Assembly: GCF_004000845.1 (NCBI RefSeq)
Contig: NZ_BIMA01000008.1
Span: forward strand, 46,687 to 110,686
Source of the DNA: Paenibacillus koleovorans NBRC 103111
GTDB lineage: Bacteria; Bacillota; Bacilli; Paenibacillales; NBRC-103111
Length of the DNA: 64,000 bases
Direction of reading: 5' to 3'
Under the pieces are notes generated by a model. That model saw nothing but the letters and a program-made list of their open reading frames with translations, ran no database searches and had not been told where the DNA came from. Below, piece by piece: positions 32,790 to 41,798 of this stretch (the first letter of the stretch is position 1; each line of letters starts with the position of its first letter). Both the position numbers and the translations under genes were made by a program.

Positions 32790-35123
32790 TCATGCAGGCG
32801 CCTGGTGCTGCCGGCGGAACTCGCCCGGCGTGACCCCCGTGTGCCGCTTGAATGCCCGGTTGAAGGGAGCGACCGTGAAATAACCCACCAGCGAGGCGAT
32901 ATCCTGGATTTTCAAGTCGGTGTTCTGCAGCATCTCGCTCGCCTTGTTCATGCGCAGCGTATGCGTGTACTCGCTCAGGTTGGTGCCGGTCTTCTCCTTA
33001 AAGTACGTAGACAAGTAAGAACTCGTAATATTCAGCTTCTGCGACAACAAATCGAGCGAAATATCGCTGCCATAGTTGGACTCGACGTAATCCTTGACGA
33101 ACGTGATCATGTAGTCGGTTTCCGCCGCCGCCTTCTTATCCCTGACTGCCAGAGCGAATGCAGACAAAAAGGTCTGGAAAAATGCCTCATACTGCTCAAG
33201 CGTATAACACTTCTTCAATTCCTCATACAGCTGCCGGCTATTCTCATAACCAGGAACGACCAAACTTTGCGCGTAAATCACCTTAATCGCCTTCTCCACG
33301 ATTTGCCGGCTAAGCGCCTGGATCGCATGAGCTGGCGCACCGGCTTCGCCAAGCTGCTGGATCAGCCGATGCACGAGCGGGATGACGATGACGTCGTTGC
33401 CGACATGAAGATTCGTCGCCAGCTTCTGCTCCTGCGCAAGCGTCGGGACTAATGGCAGCTGCAGCGAGACACGCTCCGTGAACAGCTGGATCTGCTCGCC
33501 CAATGTGCGCTGCCGGACCAGCTCCTGTACCTCCTCGTATGCCTCGGCGAACTGCTCGGAATGCCGAAGCGTCGGACTGGTACCGATCGTAAAGTTGAAA
33601 TACGGCGTCTCCGGACGCAGCAACTCCACAAGCGGCTCCAGCTCCTCGTTTAGCTCGGACCATGTGGACTCACTTCGTTCGTTCAGAGATGCTTCACTTC
33701 GCTCCCGCTCGAACAAAATCGTCAAGATATGATCCTGCTCGGTCTGGAATGTCAGAGAATCCGGGCATCGATTCGAGAAATGATGCTGCACCATTTCCTT
33801 GATCAGCGCATAGGCGCGATGAGGCTCAATCGCCATCTCCGCCTGCGATTGCTCTTTTAGCACCAAGTGCAGCAAAATGAGCCTATAGGGCTTATCGGCG
33901 TCGATCGCCGTTTTGATGTCCGCGATGTTCGTGGAGATCATCTTCAATCTACTAATATATGCGTAATGCTGCAGCAAGGAATTTTTGGCGTCCAGGTCGC
34001 GGTGAATATCGTGCTGAGTCCGGAACAAGTCATTCAGCTTGTCGGAGAGCAGGTTGAACTCCTTGATGCGACTCGGCCGCAGTGACGGCGTCTGACCGAG
34101 CTGGCCGATCGCCTGAACGAGGCCCGACAACGGATTGTGGAACCTTCTCGCGAGCAGCAGCGCCAGCAGCAAGCTCAGTACTAGCGACATCAGCACGATG
34201 ACGACGAAGATGACGTTCAGCCTACGGATTTGCTGCGAGATGTTGCGAAGCGGAATTTTATCGACATAGAGGAAGCCGGATTCGCCCTGCTGGTACAAAT
34301 ACAACACATCGCCTCGTTCGAGATGCCCGTGCCCCGTCACTCCTTCGAACATTGGCTCACCGGCAGTAGAGGCATTTAATGAAGCGAACACCGTCCGTCC
34401 GTCCCGATCGAACATATAGAAGGAGCCGTCCTCAATCGGCTGATGGAGAAAAGCATACATCGACGTCCCGCTCAACATGGCGATCAAGCCGAATTGGTCG
34501 TCGTTTTCTTTCTTAACCAGCACGGGGATCATAACGCCAAGCTTGTTTTGACCGAAAGCGGTAATCTCCTTAAATGTCACGGCAGGATACAGATGAAAGC
34601 TCTGCAGCTTGGTAATCTCCCGGTCCCAAAAATCGGCGGAATAGCCGTCCCCTACATACAGCTTGGAAAACATCGTATCCGGGTCGCGAGAGCCGTCTTT
34701 GTCCAGCAGCAGCTGCGATCCCCGGAGATAGTAGATCAAATTGTCGATGAACAATAGCGAGCTGCTGATCGTGCTTTGAAGCTCCACCTGCACTTTGCGG
34801 ACCCTTTCATAATCGATCCGACGATTGCGATTGTCGGCTATCGCCTGAGTGTCCGGACGGAACAAGTAGCTCATCAGATAGCTTTTCAACTGCACGATAT
34901 GATTCTCATAGTTCGTTACGGTTTTGCTCAAATTCAAGCTGTTGCTCTTGATAATCTCTTCTCGAATGTTCTGGCGAAAAAAGGTGTAAGTCAAATAATT
35001 GAATGTCATGAGCAGCACGATGATACCCGCGAAGCTAAGGCACAAGGCTAAAAAGAGCGACGTATTGCCGGTCCTGGCCGTCTTCCGCTTCAGCGTTCCT
35101 ACCCATTTCCTGACCAAATGCAT
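32790..35123 (-). CDS. Membrane-bound AraC-family sensor-regulator (YesN/YtdP type)
   Basis: The best start is ATG at 35123 (a weak GGGG site); the frame extends to 35189. The protein of about 777 residues has a transmembrane helix near 25-45 (LFLALCLSFAGIIVLLMTFNYL), an extracytoplasmic dCache-like region of about 250 residues, a second membrane helix (VIFVVIVLMSLVLSLLLALLLA) and a long cytoplasmic region ending in an AraC double HTH (LDLLSQKLNITSSYLSTYFKEKTGTN and GYFTVAPFNRAFKRHTGVTPGEFRRQ). This domain order is that of Bacillota one-component regulators that sense a sugar outside and switch a neighbouring transporter. It is divergent from the LplBCA-type importer at 35491 and the likely regulator of it. 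Confidence 0.88.
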   Translation of the reverse strand: MHLVRKWVGTLKRKTARTGNTSLFLALCLSFAGIIVLLMTFNYLTYTFFRQNIREEIIKSNSLNLSKTVTNYENHIVQLKSYLMSYLFRPDTQAIADNRNRRIDYERVRKVQVELQSTISSSLLFIDNLIYYLRGSQLLLDKDGSRDPDTMFSKLYVGDGYSADFWDREITKLQSFHLYPAVTFKEITAFGQNKLGVMIPVLVKKENDDQFGLIAMLSGTSMYAFLHQPIEDGSFYMFDRDGRTVFASLNASTAGEPMFEGVTGHGHLERGDVLYLYQQGESGFLYVDKIPLRNISQQIRRLNVIFVVIVLMSLVLSLLLALLLARRFHNPLSGLVQAIGQLGQTPSLRPSRIKEFNLLSDKLNDLFRTQHDIHRDLDAKNSLLQHYAYISRLKMISTNIADIKTAIDADKPYRLILLHLVLKEQSQAEMAIEPHRAYALIKEMVQHHFSNRCPDSLTFQTEQDHILTILFERERSEASLNERSESTWSELNEELEPLVELLRPETPYFNFTIGTSPTLRHSEQFAEAYEEVQELVRQRTLGEQIQLFTERVSLQLPLVPTLAQEQKLATNLHVGNDVIVIPLVHRLIQQLGEAGAPAHAIQALSRQIVEKAIKVIYAQSLVVPGYENSRQLYEELKKCYTLEQYEAFFQTFLSAFALAVRDKKAAAETDYMITFVKDYVESNYGSDISLDLLSQKLNITSSYLSTYFKEKTGTNLSEYTHTLRMNKASEMLQNTDLKIQDIASLVGYFTVAPFNRAFKRHTGVTPGEFRRQHQAPA

Positions 35124-35209
35124 CCGGACCCCGCTTTCTTGGAAGCGTTTTAATTCTGTCAGTATACCATCTGCCATCCGCAGCAACAAACGATTGTTTT
35201 TTGCGATTC

Positions 35210-35226
35210 TTGACTTTCATTTGACT
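35210..35226. promoter_or_regulatory. TTGACT direct repeats in the regulator/importer spacer
   Basis: TTGACT occurs twice with an 11-base period, with an inverted CAAGTCAA nearby (35250-35260). AraC proteins often bind such direct repeats. The 300-base spacer holds the promoters of both genes and no gene. Confidence 0.35.
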
Positions 35227-35490
35227 CTGGACCTTTTTTTCGCCGCATTCCATCTCAAGTCAAGGTTCTCAAAATCGCATTATATCGACCCGACCGCCTC
35301 TTCTGCTACGATGGCCTCAGTCCCGGGATGCAGCCACACCAACCAGTCCATTTCAGCACCGGAGTTATCCATCCGATAGCGAATAGGAGGAGATCGAACA
35401 AGAGGGCAGGTCTATCCAAAGCGAACAGCAAGCGATCGGGGAGTGGTCCGTCCCGGTCAGTGACAATCAGGATTCGGAGGAGCTCGACTC

Positions 35491-36432
35491 ATGGAAAGTA
35501 GCGGTCGACTGCAAGCAGGGGCGGATAAAATGACATTCGGCCGCCGCTTGCACAAAAGCAAATATTTACTTCTTCTGTTTTTACCTACGCTCGTGTATTA
35601 CGTGATGTTTAGGTACGTGCCCATGTTCGGGGTCGTCGTCTCGTTCAAGGATTACAATTTGTTCCGAGGTGTATGGGAAAGCGATTGGGTCGGGCTCAAA
35701 TATTACAAGATGTTTTTTGACAGCCCCGATTTTTTCAAGCTGCTCCGCAATACGTTTCTGCTTGGGTTTTATCGGCTCGTGTTTGGGTTTCCGGCACCGA
35801 TCATCCTCGCCCTGCTGCTGAATGAAGTGAGGCGGATGGCGTTCAAGCGGTTCGTTCAGACCGTCAGCTACTTGCCTCATTTTATATCCAACGTCGTCGT
35901 CGTCAGCATGCTGGTGCTGTTCCTCTCGCCTTCGAGCGGCATCGTCAACCGGGTGCTGGAGTGGCTCGGGATGGAAACCGTCAACTTCATGGCCCAGGAA
36001 GAAATGTTCCGGAGCATCTATGTCCTCTCGGAAATTTGGCAGCATGTCGGATGGGAGACGATCATTTATCTTGCCGCGCTCACGGCGATCGATCCCCAGT
36101 TGTATGAGGCGGCCACAATCGATGGAGCGAACCGCTGGAAGCAGATGCTTCATGTAACGTTGCCGGGCATTCGCGCGGCGATCATCATCGTGTTCATCCT
36201 GAATGTAGGCAGCGTGCTGGAGATCGGGTTCGAGAAAGTGTTCCTCATGCTGAATCCGGCGATTTATGGAACCGCAGACATTCTGAGCACCTACGTGTAC
36301 CGGACGGGGATCAGCAAAGGCAACTATAGCTACGCGACCGCTATCGATCTGTTCACGAGCGTCATCAATTTGATCTTCATCGTCGGAGCGAACTGGATCA
36401 GCCGCCGTACGAGCGAGACGAGCTTGTGGTAG
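35491..36432 (+). CDS. Sugar ABC importer permease (LplB-type)
   Basis: This 313-residue membrane protein has six transmembrane segments. It has the conserved FGVVVSFKDYNLFRGVWESDWVG entry and an EAA loop (YEAATIDGANRWKQMLHVTLPGI) that docks with the ATPase. In Paenibacillus this group pairs with a second permease and a large lipoprotein, using a shared MsmK-type ATPase located elsewhere. The ATG has GGAGG at 10 bases. It is the first gene of the importer operon and is divergent from the membrane AraC regulator. The 3' gene 36451 follows by 18 bases. Confidence 0.9.
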   Translation: MESSGRLQAGADKMTFGRRLHKSKYLLLLFLPTLVYYVMFRYVPMFGVVVSFKDYNLFRGVWESDWVGLKYYKMFFDSPDFFKLLRNTFLLGFYRLVFGFPAPIILALLLNEVRRMAFKRFVQTVSYLPHFISNVVVVSMLVLFLSPSSGIVNRVLEWLGMETVNFMAQEEMFRSIYVLSEIWQHVGWETIIYLAALTAIDPQLYEAATIDGANRWKQMLHVTLPGIRAAIIIVFILNVGSVLEIGFEKVFLMLNPAIYGTADILSTYVYRTGISKGNYSYATAIDLFTSVINLIFIVGANWISRRTSETSLW

Positions 36433-36450
36433 AAGGGAGGGATCTACTCG

Positions 36451-37317
36451 ATGAAAATGAAGCTGACCGGATTTGACATTCTCCTCTTCATCATGCTGTC
36501 CGGAGTCGTCTTCGTGACGCTGTATCCGTTCGTCTACATGCTGGCCGTGTCGCTCAGCAGCAATGTGCATGTGCTGAAGGGAGACGTCTTCCTGTGGCCC
36601 AAAGGGCTAAATTTCGATGTGTATCGCGTCGTGCTGCAGGATCCGCTGATCCTGAGAGCGTATGTGAATACGATCCTTTATGTGGTGCTGGGGACAGCCA
36701 TCTCATTGTTCGTCACCGCTGCCGGCGCGTTTGCCATCTCGAAGAAAGACATGCTGTTTCACCGTGGCTTCATGACTATGATCGTCATCACGATGTTTTT
36801 CGGCGGGGGGATGATTCCGACCTTCCTCGTTGTCAAAAGCTATGGACTAGTCGACACGATCTGGGGTATGGTATTACCTACAGCCGTGAGCACGTGGAAT
36901 TTGATCTTAATGCGTACGTTTTTTGCCGGCCTGCCGAAAGAGATTGAAGAGTCGGGCAAAATCGACGGGCTGAACGAGATCGGCGTCTTTTTCCGGCTCG
37001 CTCTGCCGCTGTCCAAAGCGATTCTGGCGACGATCGGCCTGTTCTACGCAGTCGGCATCTGGAACAACTTTTTCTCCGCCATGCTGTATTTGCGAAGCAC
37101 CAGCTTGTTCCCGCTGCAGGTCGTCCTGCGGAACATCGTGCTCCAGGGCAGCAGCAATTCCAGCGAAGCGACCAGCATCAGCGGAGATACGCTGTTGGTC
37201 GACGAATCGCTCAAGTTCGCCACGATTATTGTTTCTACTTTACCTATTCTGATGGTCTATCCGTTCCTGCAGAAATATTTTGCCAAGGGTGCGATGATCG
37301 GTTCGATAAAAGGTTGA
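36451..37317 (+). CDS. Sugar ABC importer permease (LplC/YtcP-type)
   Basis: This 288-residue membrane protein has about six transmembrane segments; MLAVSLSSNVHVLKGDVFLWPKG follows the first and its EAA loop is EEIESGKIDGLNEIGVFFRLALPLSKA-like (positions about 165-190). The family and its place after the LplB-type gene identify it as the second permease of a carbohydrate importer. A GGGAGGG site precedes the ATG. No ATPase gene is in the operon, as usual for this class. Confidence 0.9.
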   Translation: MKMKLTGFDILLFIMLSGVVFVTLYPFVYMLAVSLSSNVHVLKGDVFLWPKGLNFDVYRVVLQDPLILRAYVNTILYVVLGTAISLFVTAAGAFAISKKDMLFHRGFMTMIVITMFFGGGMIPTFLVVKSYGLVDTIWGMVLPTAVSTWNLILMRTFFAGLPKEIEESGKIDGLNEIGVFFRLALPLSKAILATIGLFYAVGIWNNFFSAMLYLRSTSLFPLQVVLRNIVLQGSSNSSEATSISGDTLLVDESLKFATIIVSTLPILMVYPFLQKYFAKGAMIGSIKG

Positions 37318-37356
37318 TTTCGTTGGTCAGTTGAAAATAGGAGAGGGGCTCATTCG

Positions 37357-38922
37357 ATGAAAAAATGGGTTATGCCGCTATTGGCGATCGTATTAGGAGC
37401 TTCAACACTTGCGGGCTGTTCCGGCTCGGGCTCGGGGAGCACCAAGGATTCCGGCTCGGCTTCGACCAGTCCGTCGGCAGCAGCAACGTCGCAGGCGCCG
37501 ACGAAGCAGACGTTTACTTTCTTGAACTATAGCAATGCCAGCTGGCCGTATTCGAAGGATTGGCCGGTGTGGAAAATGATCGAAAAGGAAACCGGCGTCA
37601 CGCTCGATGTTCAGCTTCCTTCCGGCGGCAAACTGGAGGATGCCATCAGCCTGATGGTTGCGGGCGGCACGTTGCCGGATCTGCTCTGGACGCAGAACAA
37701 GTCTTTGGCGGATAAGTACGGGCAGCAGGGCGCTCTGGCAAACCTGTTGGACTATACGAAGGATATGCCGAATTTCAAGAAATGGATGGAGCAAAACCCG
37801 ACGGTTGCGCAAAGCGCCTTGTCCGCTGACGGTAAAATGTATGCGCTTCCGAACCAAGGGATCGGCGATACGAACCGGATGATCTGGATGTACCGAGACG
37901 ATGTATTCAAGAAACACGGGCTGAAGCAGCCGACCACTTGGGATGAGCTCTACACCGTGCTGAAAGCGCTCAAAGAGCAATACCCGAACAGCTATCCTCT
38001 CACATTCCGCAGCGGGCTCGCTTATTTGCGCAACTTCGGCGCTTCGTTCAACTCGTTCGCCCAATACGGCTCCGACCCGAGCGTCTACTTTGATGAGAAG
38101 TCGAGCGAGTGGAAATACGCCCCGATCGAAGAAAACTTCAAGACGATGATCGGGTACTTCAACAAATTTTATAAGGAGAAGCTGATCCCGCCTGATTTCC
38201 TCACGGTCGACACGAAGCTGTGGCAAGACATCATGTCCACGAATCGCGCGTTTATCACACTGGATTACATTGGCCGGATCGACTTCTATAACTCGGCGCT
38301 GCGCAAGGACAATCCGGATTTCAACCTGGCGTTCATGGCACCGCCGGCCGGCTTGAGCGGCGGCCCGCAGAAAAACGCGCACACGCAAATTTCCGACGAA
38401 GCGTTCATGGTGTCGTCCAAGTCGAAGAACATTAAGGAAGTCGTGAAGTTCCTCGATTTCTTCTACTCCGAGAAGGGCAAGAACTTGGCCAGCTGGGGCG
38501 TGGAAGGCGAGACGTATAAGCTGGAGAACGGCAAGAAAAGGTTCCTCGTCGATGTGAAGGATGTCTCCGATCTACGCAAAAAAACGGGCTTGTCGACGGA
38601 CGGCACCTTCATCCTGTTCGACTACGACGCGCATATCTCGCTGGCATCACCGGAGCTGAGAGCGGCTTACGAGCAAGCGCCGAAGTACGATTCGCCTCGC
38701 CAGCCGAAGCCGGCTGTGTCGGCAGCGGAGCAAGAGATCCTGAGCACGACGGGCGACGCGCTGAACAAGAGCCGCGACGAGAACTTGTCCAAGTTCATCA
38801 TCGGCGACCGGAGCTTGACCGAATGGGACAAATACGTGGAGGAGCAGAAAAAGCTCGGCATCGACAAAATCCTGGGCATCTACAAAACCGCCTACGAACG
38901 GGCTCAGAAGGCAGCGAAGTAA
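37357..38922 (+). CDS. Extracellular sugar-binding lipoprotein (LplA-type)
   Basis: This 521-residue protein begins with a lipoprotein signal peptide whose lipobox LAGC puts the lipidated Cys at 21, followed by a Ser/Thr-rich tether. The mature part is a large type 1 solute-binding fold (about 55-510) of the length and style of Paenibacillus LplA proteins (FTFLNYSNASWPYSKDWPVWKM at its start, EEQKKLGIDKILGIYKTAYERAQKAAK at its end). It binds an oligosaccharide, probably a plant or glycan fragment, and delivers it to the two permeases 36451 and 35491. It is followed by a terminator. Confidence 0.9.
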   Translation: MKKWVMPLLAIVLGASTLAGCSGSGSGSTKDSGSASTSPSAAATSQAPTKQTFTFLNYSNASWPYSKDWPVWKMIEKETGVTLDVQLPSGGKLEDAISLMVAGGTLPDLLWTQNKSLADKYGQQGALANLLDYTKDMPNFKKWMEQNPTVAQSALSADGKMYALPNQGIGDTNRMIWMYRDDVFKKHGLKQPTTWDELYTVLKALKEQYPNSYPLTFRSGLAYLRNFGASFNSFAQYGSDPSVYFDEKSSEWKYAPIEENFKTMIGYFNKFYKEKLIPPDFLTVDTKLWQDIMSTNRAFITLDYIGRIDFYNSALRKDNPDFNLAFMAPPAGLSGGPQKNAHTQISDEAFMVSSKSKNIKEVVKFLDFFYSEKGKNLASWGVEGETYKLENGKKRFLVDVKDVSDLRKKTGLSTDGTFILFDYDAHISLASPELRAAYEQAPKYDSPRQPKPAVSAAEQEILSTTGDALNKSRDENLSKFIIGDRSLTEWDKYVEEQKKLGIDKILGIYKTAYERAQKAAK

Positions 38923-38935
38923 GCAAGTAAGCAGG

Positions 38936-38973
38936 AAACCCGTCAGTCCCTGGGAGGGTCTGATGGGTTTTTG
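38936..38973 (+). terminator. Rho-independent terminator of the importer operon
   Basis: AAACCCGTCAG pairs with CTGATGGGTTT and is followed by TTTTT. The remaining space 38974-39295 has no gene and holds the repeat copy B. Confidence 0.8.
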
Positions 38974-39168
38974 TGCTGAATGGTGTGAGGACGGCCTAGC
39001 TCCAGCTCAATCCCCATGTGAAATGCACGACACACTCGTTCCACTCCAGTAACTTATCTCTCTTCCCCTCCCCCCCACCACGGAGAAGCTGTAATTAACT
39101 AACGCCAAGAACCAAAGCAGCGCGAGGGAGGGCGGGTAGAGGGAGTGGAGAAGCGAAGCGTCCGCCTT

Positions 39169-39221
39169 TGTTATCGTGGCCCAACCTCAACCCCAATTCA
39201 ATCAAGGGCCACGATAACAAC
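39169..39221. repeat. Perfect 15-bp inverted repeat
   Basis: TTGTTATCGTGGCCC and GGGCCACGATAACAA face each other around 23 bases. The right arm is part of the repeat shared with 32699-32770, where the left arm is absent. No T run follows on either strand. Confidence 0.7.
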
Positions 39222-39266
39222 AGCCGGTCGGAACCCCTCAGCCCGTTCTCCCCATGCACTAACTGA
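39195..39266. repeat. Intergenic repeat, copy B
   Basis: This is the second copy of the repeat at 32699-32770, again just downstream (30-100 bases) of a minus-strand gene and in the same orientation. Confidence 0.6.
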
Positions 39267-39295
39267 ACTCCCGCACCAAGTAACCTTCGTACTCC

Positions 39296-40642
39296 TTACA
39301 GCTTCTCAAAATTCAAATTTTTGAACTCGATTTTCCCGCAAAAAGCAAAGTGAGTAATGCTCTTGCGCTCCCCGCTCGTCAGCTTCGCCAGCTCCGGATT
39401 GCCCTGATGTTTGCCAAGCCCGGTGTCGTCCAGGTTCATCCAGCGATCCATCACGCTGCGAACGATCTCGTCGAGTGTGCGGGAGTCGTTGAACTTCGTC
39501 TTGTAGATGACCGGAATCCACTTTTTGCCGAACCGCACATGCATTCGCTCGTCGACGATGTCGATCTCGGCCGTCATACCGGAGAGGATGTCGCCTTTGG
39601 CGTAGTACGCTTCGAGCGACTTCTTCTTGCGCGTGAAGGAGCACGTTTCCCCGATCATGGTCAACTCCGTGTAGTAATTCTCGAGCTCTTGGGTCGCATC
39701 CTCGCCGTACGGAATCGGGAAGTCATGGATATTGTAGCCCATCTGCCTCAGACGACGGACACCCATCAAGTGATGGCGCACTTCGTCCCATATATGCCGG
39801 CTGAAATCGACGTAAAACTCGAACGGCATATCGTCCATCCCGTAGAAAATGTAGCACATCGGGTCGCACACCTGGATCTCGGTCATGTAGTGCCACATGA
39901 AAATTTTCAAGTTGTCCACGACTTCCTCCGGAGGTTCAAAACCTTCCTGCACCTTCAACCATGCCGGGCGGGAACGCTTCTTCGGCGCGGGACCATAAGC
40001 TTCCTGCACGGGGCAAACCGGCTGCGGCTTTCCATCCGCTTCCAGCCGTACGTCAACACCGCCGATGTGGCGGGTATACGCCCGCACATAATGGCGCCAC
40101 CTCTCCACACTAGCGAGCACTTCGCGATCTTTCACCATGTCGTGCACCAATCCGTTGGCCCAGGCAACTTGCGCACGTTTTTTCGGGATCACTTCGTTCA
40201 GAATCTCCAACGTCGGCGCATCGAAAATCGGATCCAGCGCTTCGGCATACCGCTCGTACGCTTCAACCGCCCCTTTCGTCAGCTCCAGGAACCAGCCGCC
40301 GAGAAAAGCCGGGAACCCGTCCGCCCTCGCGGCATTTTGAACGAGTTGCTCGAACCCGGCGGAAGGGATTAATATTTTCGAATTGCCGGACAGCTCTTCC
40401 TTGCGGGTTTTCAGCTTGTCCGCGATCGTCATATTTTGCCACATATAATACGTCATCTGCTGCTTCCATTCGAACTCCGAGGCGGCCGGCACCCAGCCTG
40501 CGATAACCCGCGCCGAAGCCCATTCCAGAAATACCATTCGATTGACGAGGGTAATTTGATCGGACACCCGCATCCAGTAAGTCCCCAATTGATTTTCGAT
40601 ACTCTCCGACTCGAACTGCTCGATATCAAACCGCAGCGCCAT
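39296..40642 (-). CDS. Ferritin-like carboxylate-bridged diiron protein, unknown function
   Basis: The ATG at 40642 has an AGAGAGGG site; the frame begins at 40708. The 448-residue protein shows four helices with metal-ligand-like residues: Glu40 (VFLEWAS), Glu255 (HYMTEIQVC), and two ExxH motifs, Glu287-His290 (WDEVRHH) and Glu365-His368 (VDERMHV). Two ExxH motifs plus two Glu are the signature of ferritin-like diiron oxidases or oxygenases. The length is larger than ferritin and I do not recognise a named enzyme; the style suggests an uncharacterised DUF455/MiaE-like enzyme. It is divergent from the AraC regulator at 40784 with a palindromic cre-like site between. The substrate is unknown. 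Confidence 0.75.
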   Translation of the reverse strand: MALRFDIEQFESESIENQLGTYWMRVSDQITLVNRMVFLEWASARVIAGWVPAASEFEWKQQMTYYMWQNMTIADKLKTRKEELSGNSKILIPSAGFEQLVQNAARADGFPAFLGGWFLELTKGAVEAYERYAEALDPIFDAPTLEILNEVIPKKRAQVAWANGLVHDMVKDREVLASVERWRHYVRAYTRHIGGVDVRLEADGKPQPVCPVQEAYGPAPKKRSRPAWLKVQEGFEPPEEVVDNLKIFMWHYMTEIQVCDPMCYIFYGMDDMPFEFYVDFSRHIWDEVRHHLMGVRRLRQMGYNIHDFPIPYGEDATQELENYYTELTMIGETCSFTRKKKSLEAYYAKGDILSGMTAEIDIVDERMHVRFGKKWIPVIYKTKFNDSRTLDEIVRSVMDRWMNLDDTGLGKHQGNPELAKLTSGERKSITHFAFCGKIEFKNLNFEKL

Positions 40643-40689
40643 CCCGAATCCCTCTCTTTTTTCCCAGAATTGTGTGGTATAACTGAAGT

Positions 40690-40703
40690 GTAAAGCGTTT
40701 ACG
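40690..40703. promoter_or_regulatory. cre-like or LacI-type palindrome
   Basis: GTAAA-GCG-TTTAC is a perfect inverted repeat between the divergent diiron gene and the AraC gene. It matches 11 of 14 positions of the cre consensus, including the whole central AARCGYTW core. Confidence 0.45.
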
Positions 40704-40783
40704 CGCAAACAGACTTGGGTGGAATTCCAAACGAATAAGGCGATTTCACAACACTAGCGGCGAGCAGAGGTGGAGGACGACGC

Positions 40784-41662
40784 ATGACGTTATTGACCGA
40801 TCGCGAGTACTTGGAGAGCAAACAGTTCCCGTTTTCCATCCGGCTATATCCTTTCACAGCGGACGAGGCGTTCGAGCTGCATTCCCATGAATTCATCGAG
40901 TTTGTCTACGTATTGGGGGGGCGAGGGGTACATACGTATCAAGGGAGCGTGCACCCGCTCTCAGCCGGAGACGTCTTCATCATAGAGCCTCACGCGGAGC
41001 ACGGGTATGAATCGGAAAGAGATAATCCTCTGTTGGTGTATAATGTGCTGTTTCAGCCCTCCGTGCTGGCGGCGGAGCTGGAGCTGCTTTCGAAGGTCAA
41101 TGCGTTCGTCGATTTCTTCTACCTGGAGCCGTTTAATCGGAAATATGCGAATTTCAGCTCGCAGTTGAATCTGAAATACGAGGAGCAGGCGGAGATGAGC
41201 TTGCGGCTGGAGCGGATGCTGAAGGAATTTTCGGCGAAACGGTCCGGCTACCAGCTGGTGATCAAAACGATTCTGCTCGACATGCTGATCATGCTGAGCC
41301 GGACCTGGGACGAACGGGATCGGCGGGCGAACCTGACACTGGAAGACGCGGACGAAACGATGGTGCAAGTGTGCCGTTATATTGAGCAGCATCACGCTAG
41401 GGCGATTCCTTTGAAGGAAGTGAGCCAGCTGTGCGGGATGAGCCAGTCGTCGTTCTCCACGAAGTTCAAGCAGAAAACGGGGAAGACTTTCATCGAATAC
41501 CGGAATTCGGCGCGGCTGCGAATGGCGGCCAGGCTCATGCTGGACTCGAAGGAGAAAGTGTTCCTGATCGCGCAGCAGGTCGGCTTTGATGATTTGAGCT
41601 TTTTCAACAAGCTGTTCAAGCAGGAGTTCGGGATGTCGCCCAAGCAGTATCGGAATCGGTAA
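40784..41662 (+). CDS. AraC-family transcriptional regulator with N-terminal cupin
   Basis: This 292-residue protein has a cupin sensor domain (about 15-85; FELHSHEFIEFVYVLGGRGVHT and a GDVFIIEPHAEHGY motif) and a C-terminal double HTH (about 195-290; IPLKEVSQLCGMSQSSFSTKFK and VGFDDLSFFNKLFKQEFGMSPKQYR). The length and order match RhaS/AraC-type sugar regulators. The ATG has GGAGG six to ten bases upstream. It is divergent from the diiron protein gene, which it probably controls. Confidence 0.9.
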   Translation: MTLLTDREYLESKQFPFSIRLYPFTADEAFELHSHEFIEFVYVLGGRGVHTYQGSVHPLSAGDVFIIEPHAEHGYESERDNPLLVYNVLFQPSVLAAELELLSKVNAFVDFFYLEPFNRKYANFSSQLNLKYEEQAEMSLRLERMLKEFSAKRSGYQLVIKTILLDMLIMLSRTWDERDRRANLTLEDADETMVQVCRYIEQHHARAIPLKEVSQLCGMSQSSFSTKFKQKTGKTFIEYRNSARLRMAARLMLDSKEKVFLIAQQVGFDDLSFFNKLFKQEFGMSPKQYRNR

Positions 41663-41798
41663 CGATGTTGTAGGTGTTATAGCAAGATGTGTAGATTATT
41701 CGTTAAATGAGCAATCAATGTGCTGAAAATAAACGGAATTTGCGGTACATTCATGGTAGAGCAACACTCTATAACAAGCTGGGTAGAGGAGCTTCGCC

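Noticed and set aside
35140..35153. cre-like TGGAAGCGTTTTAA upstream of the membrane AraC regulator
   Set aside because: Only 12 of 14 matches, and it lies between competing start codons, so it could be coding.
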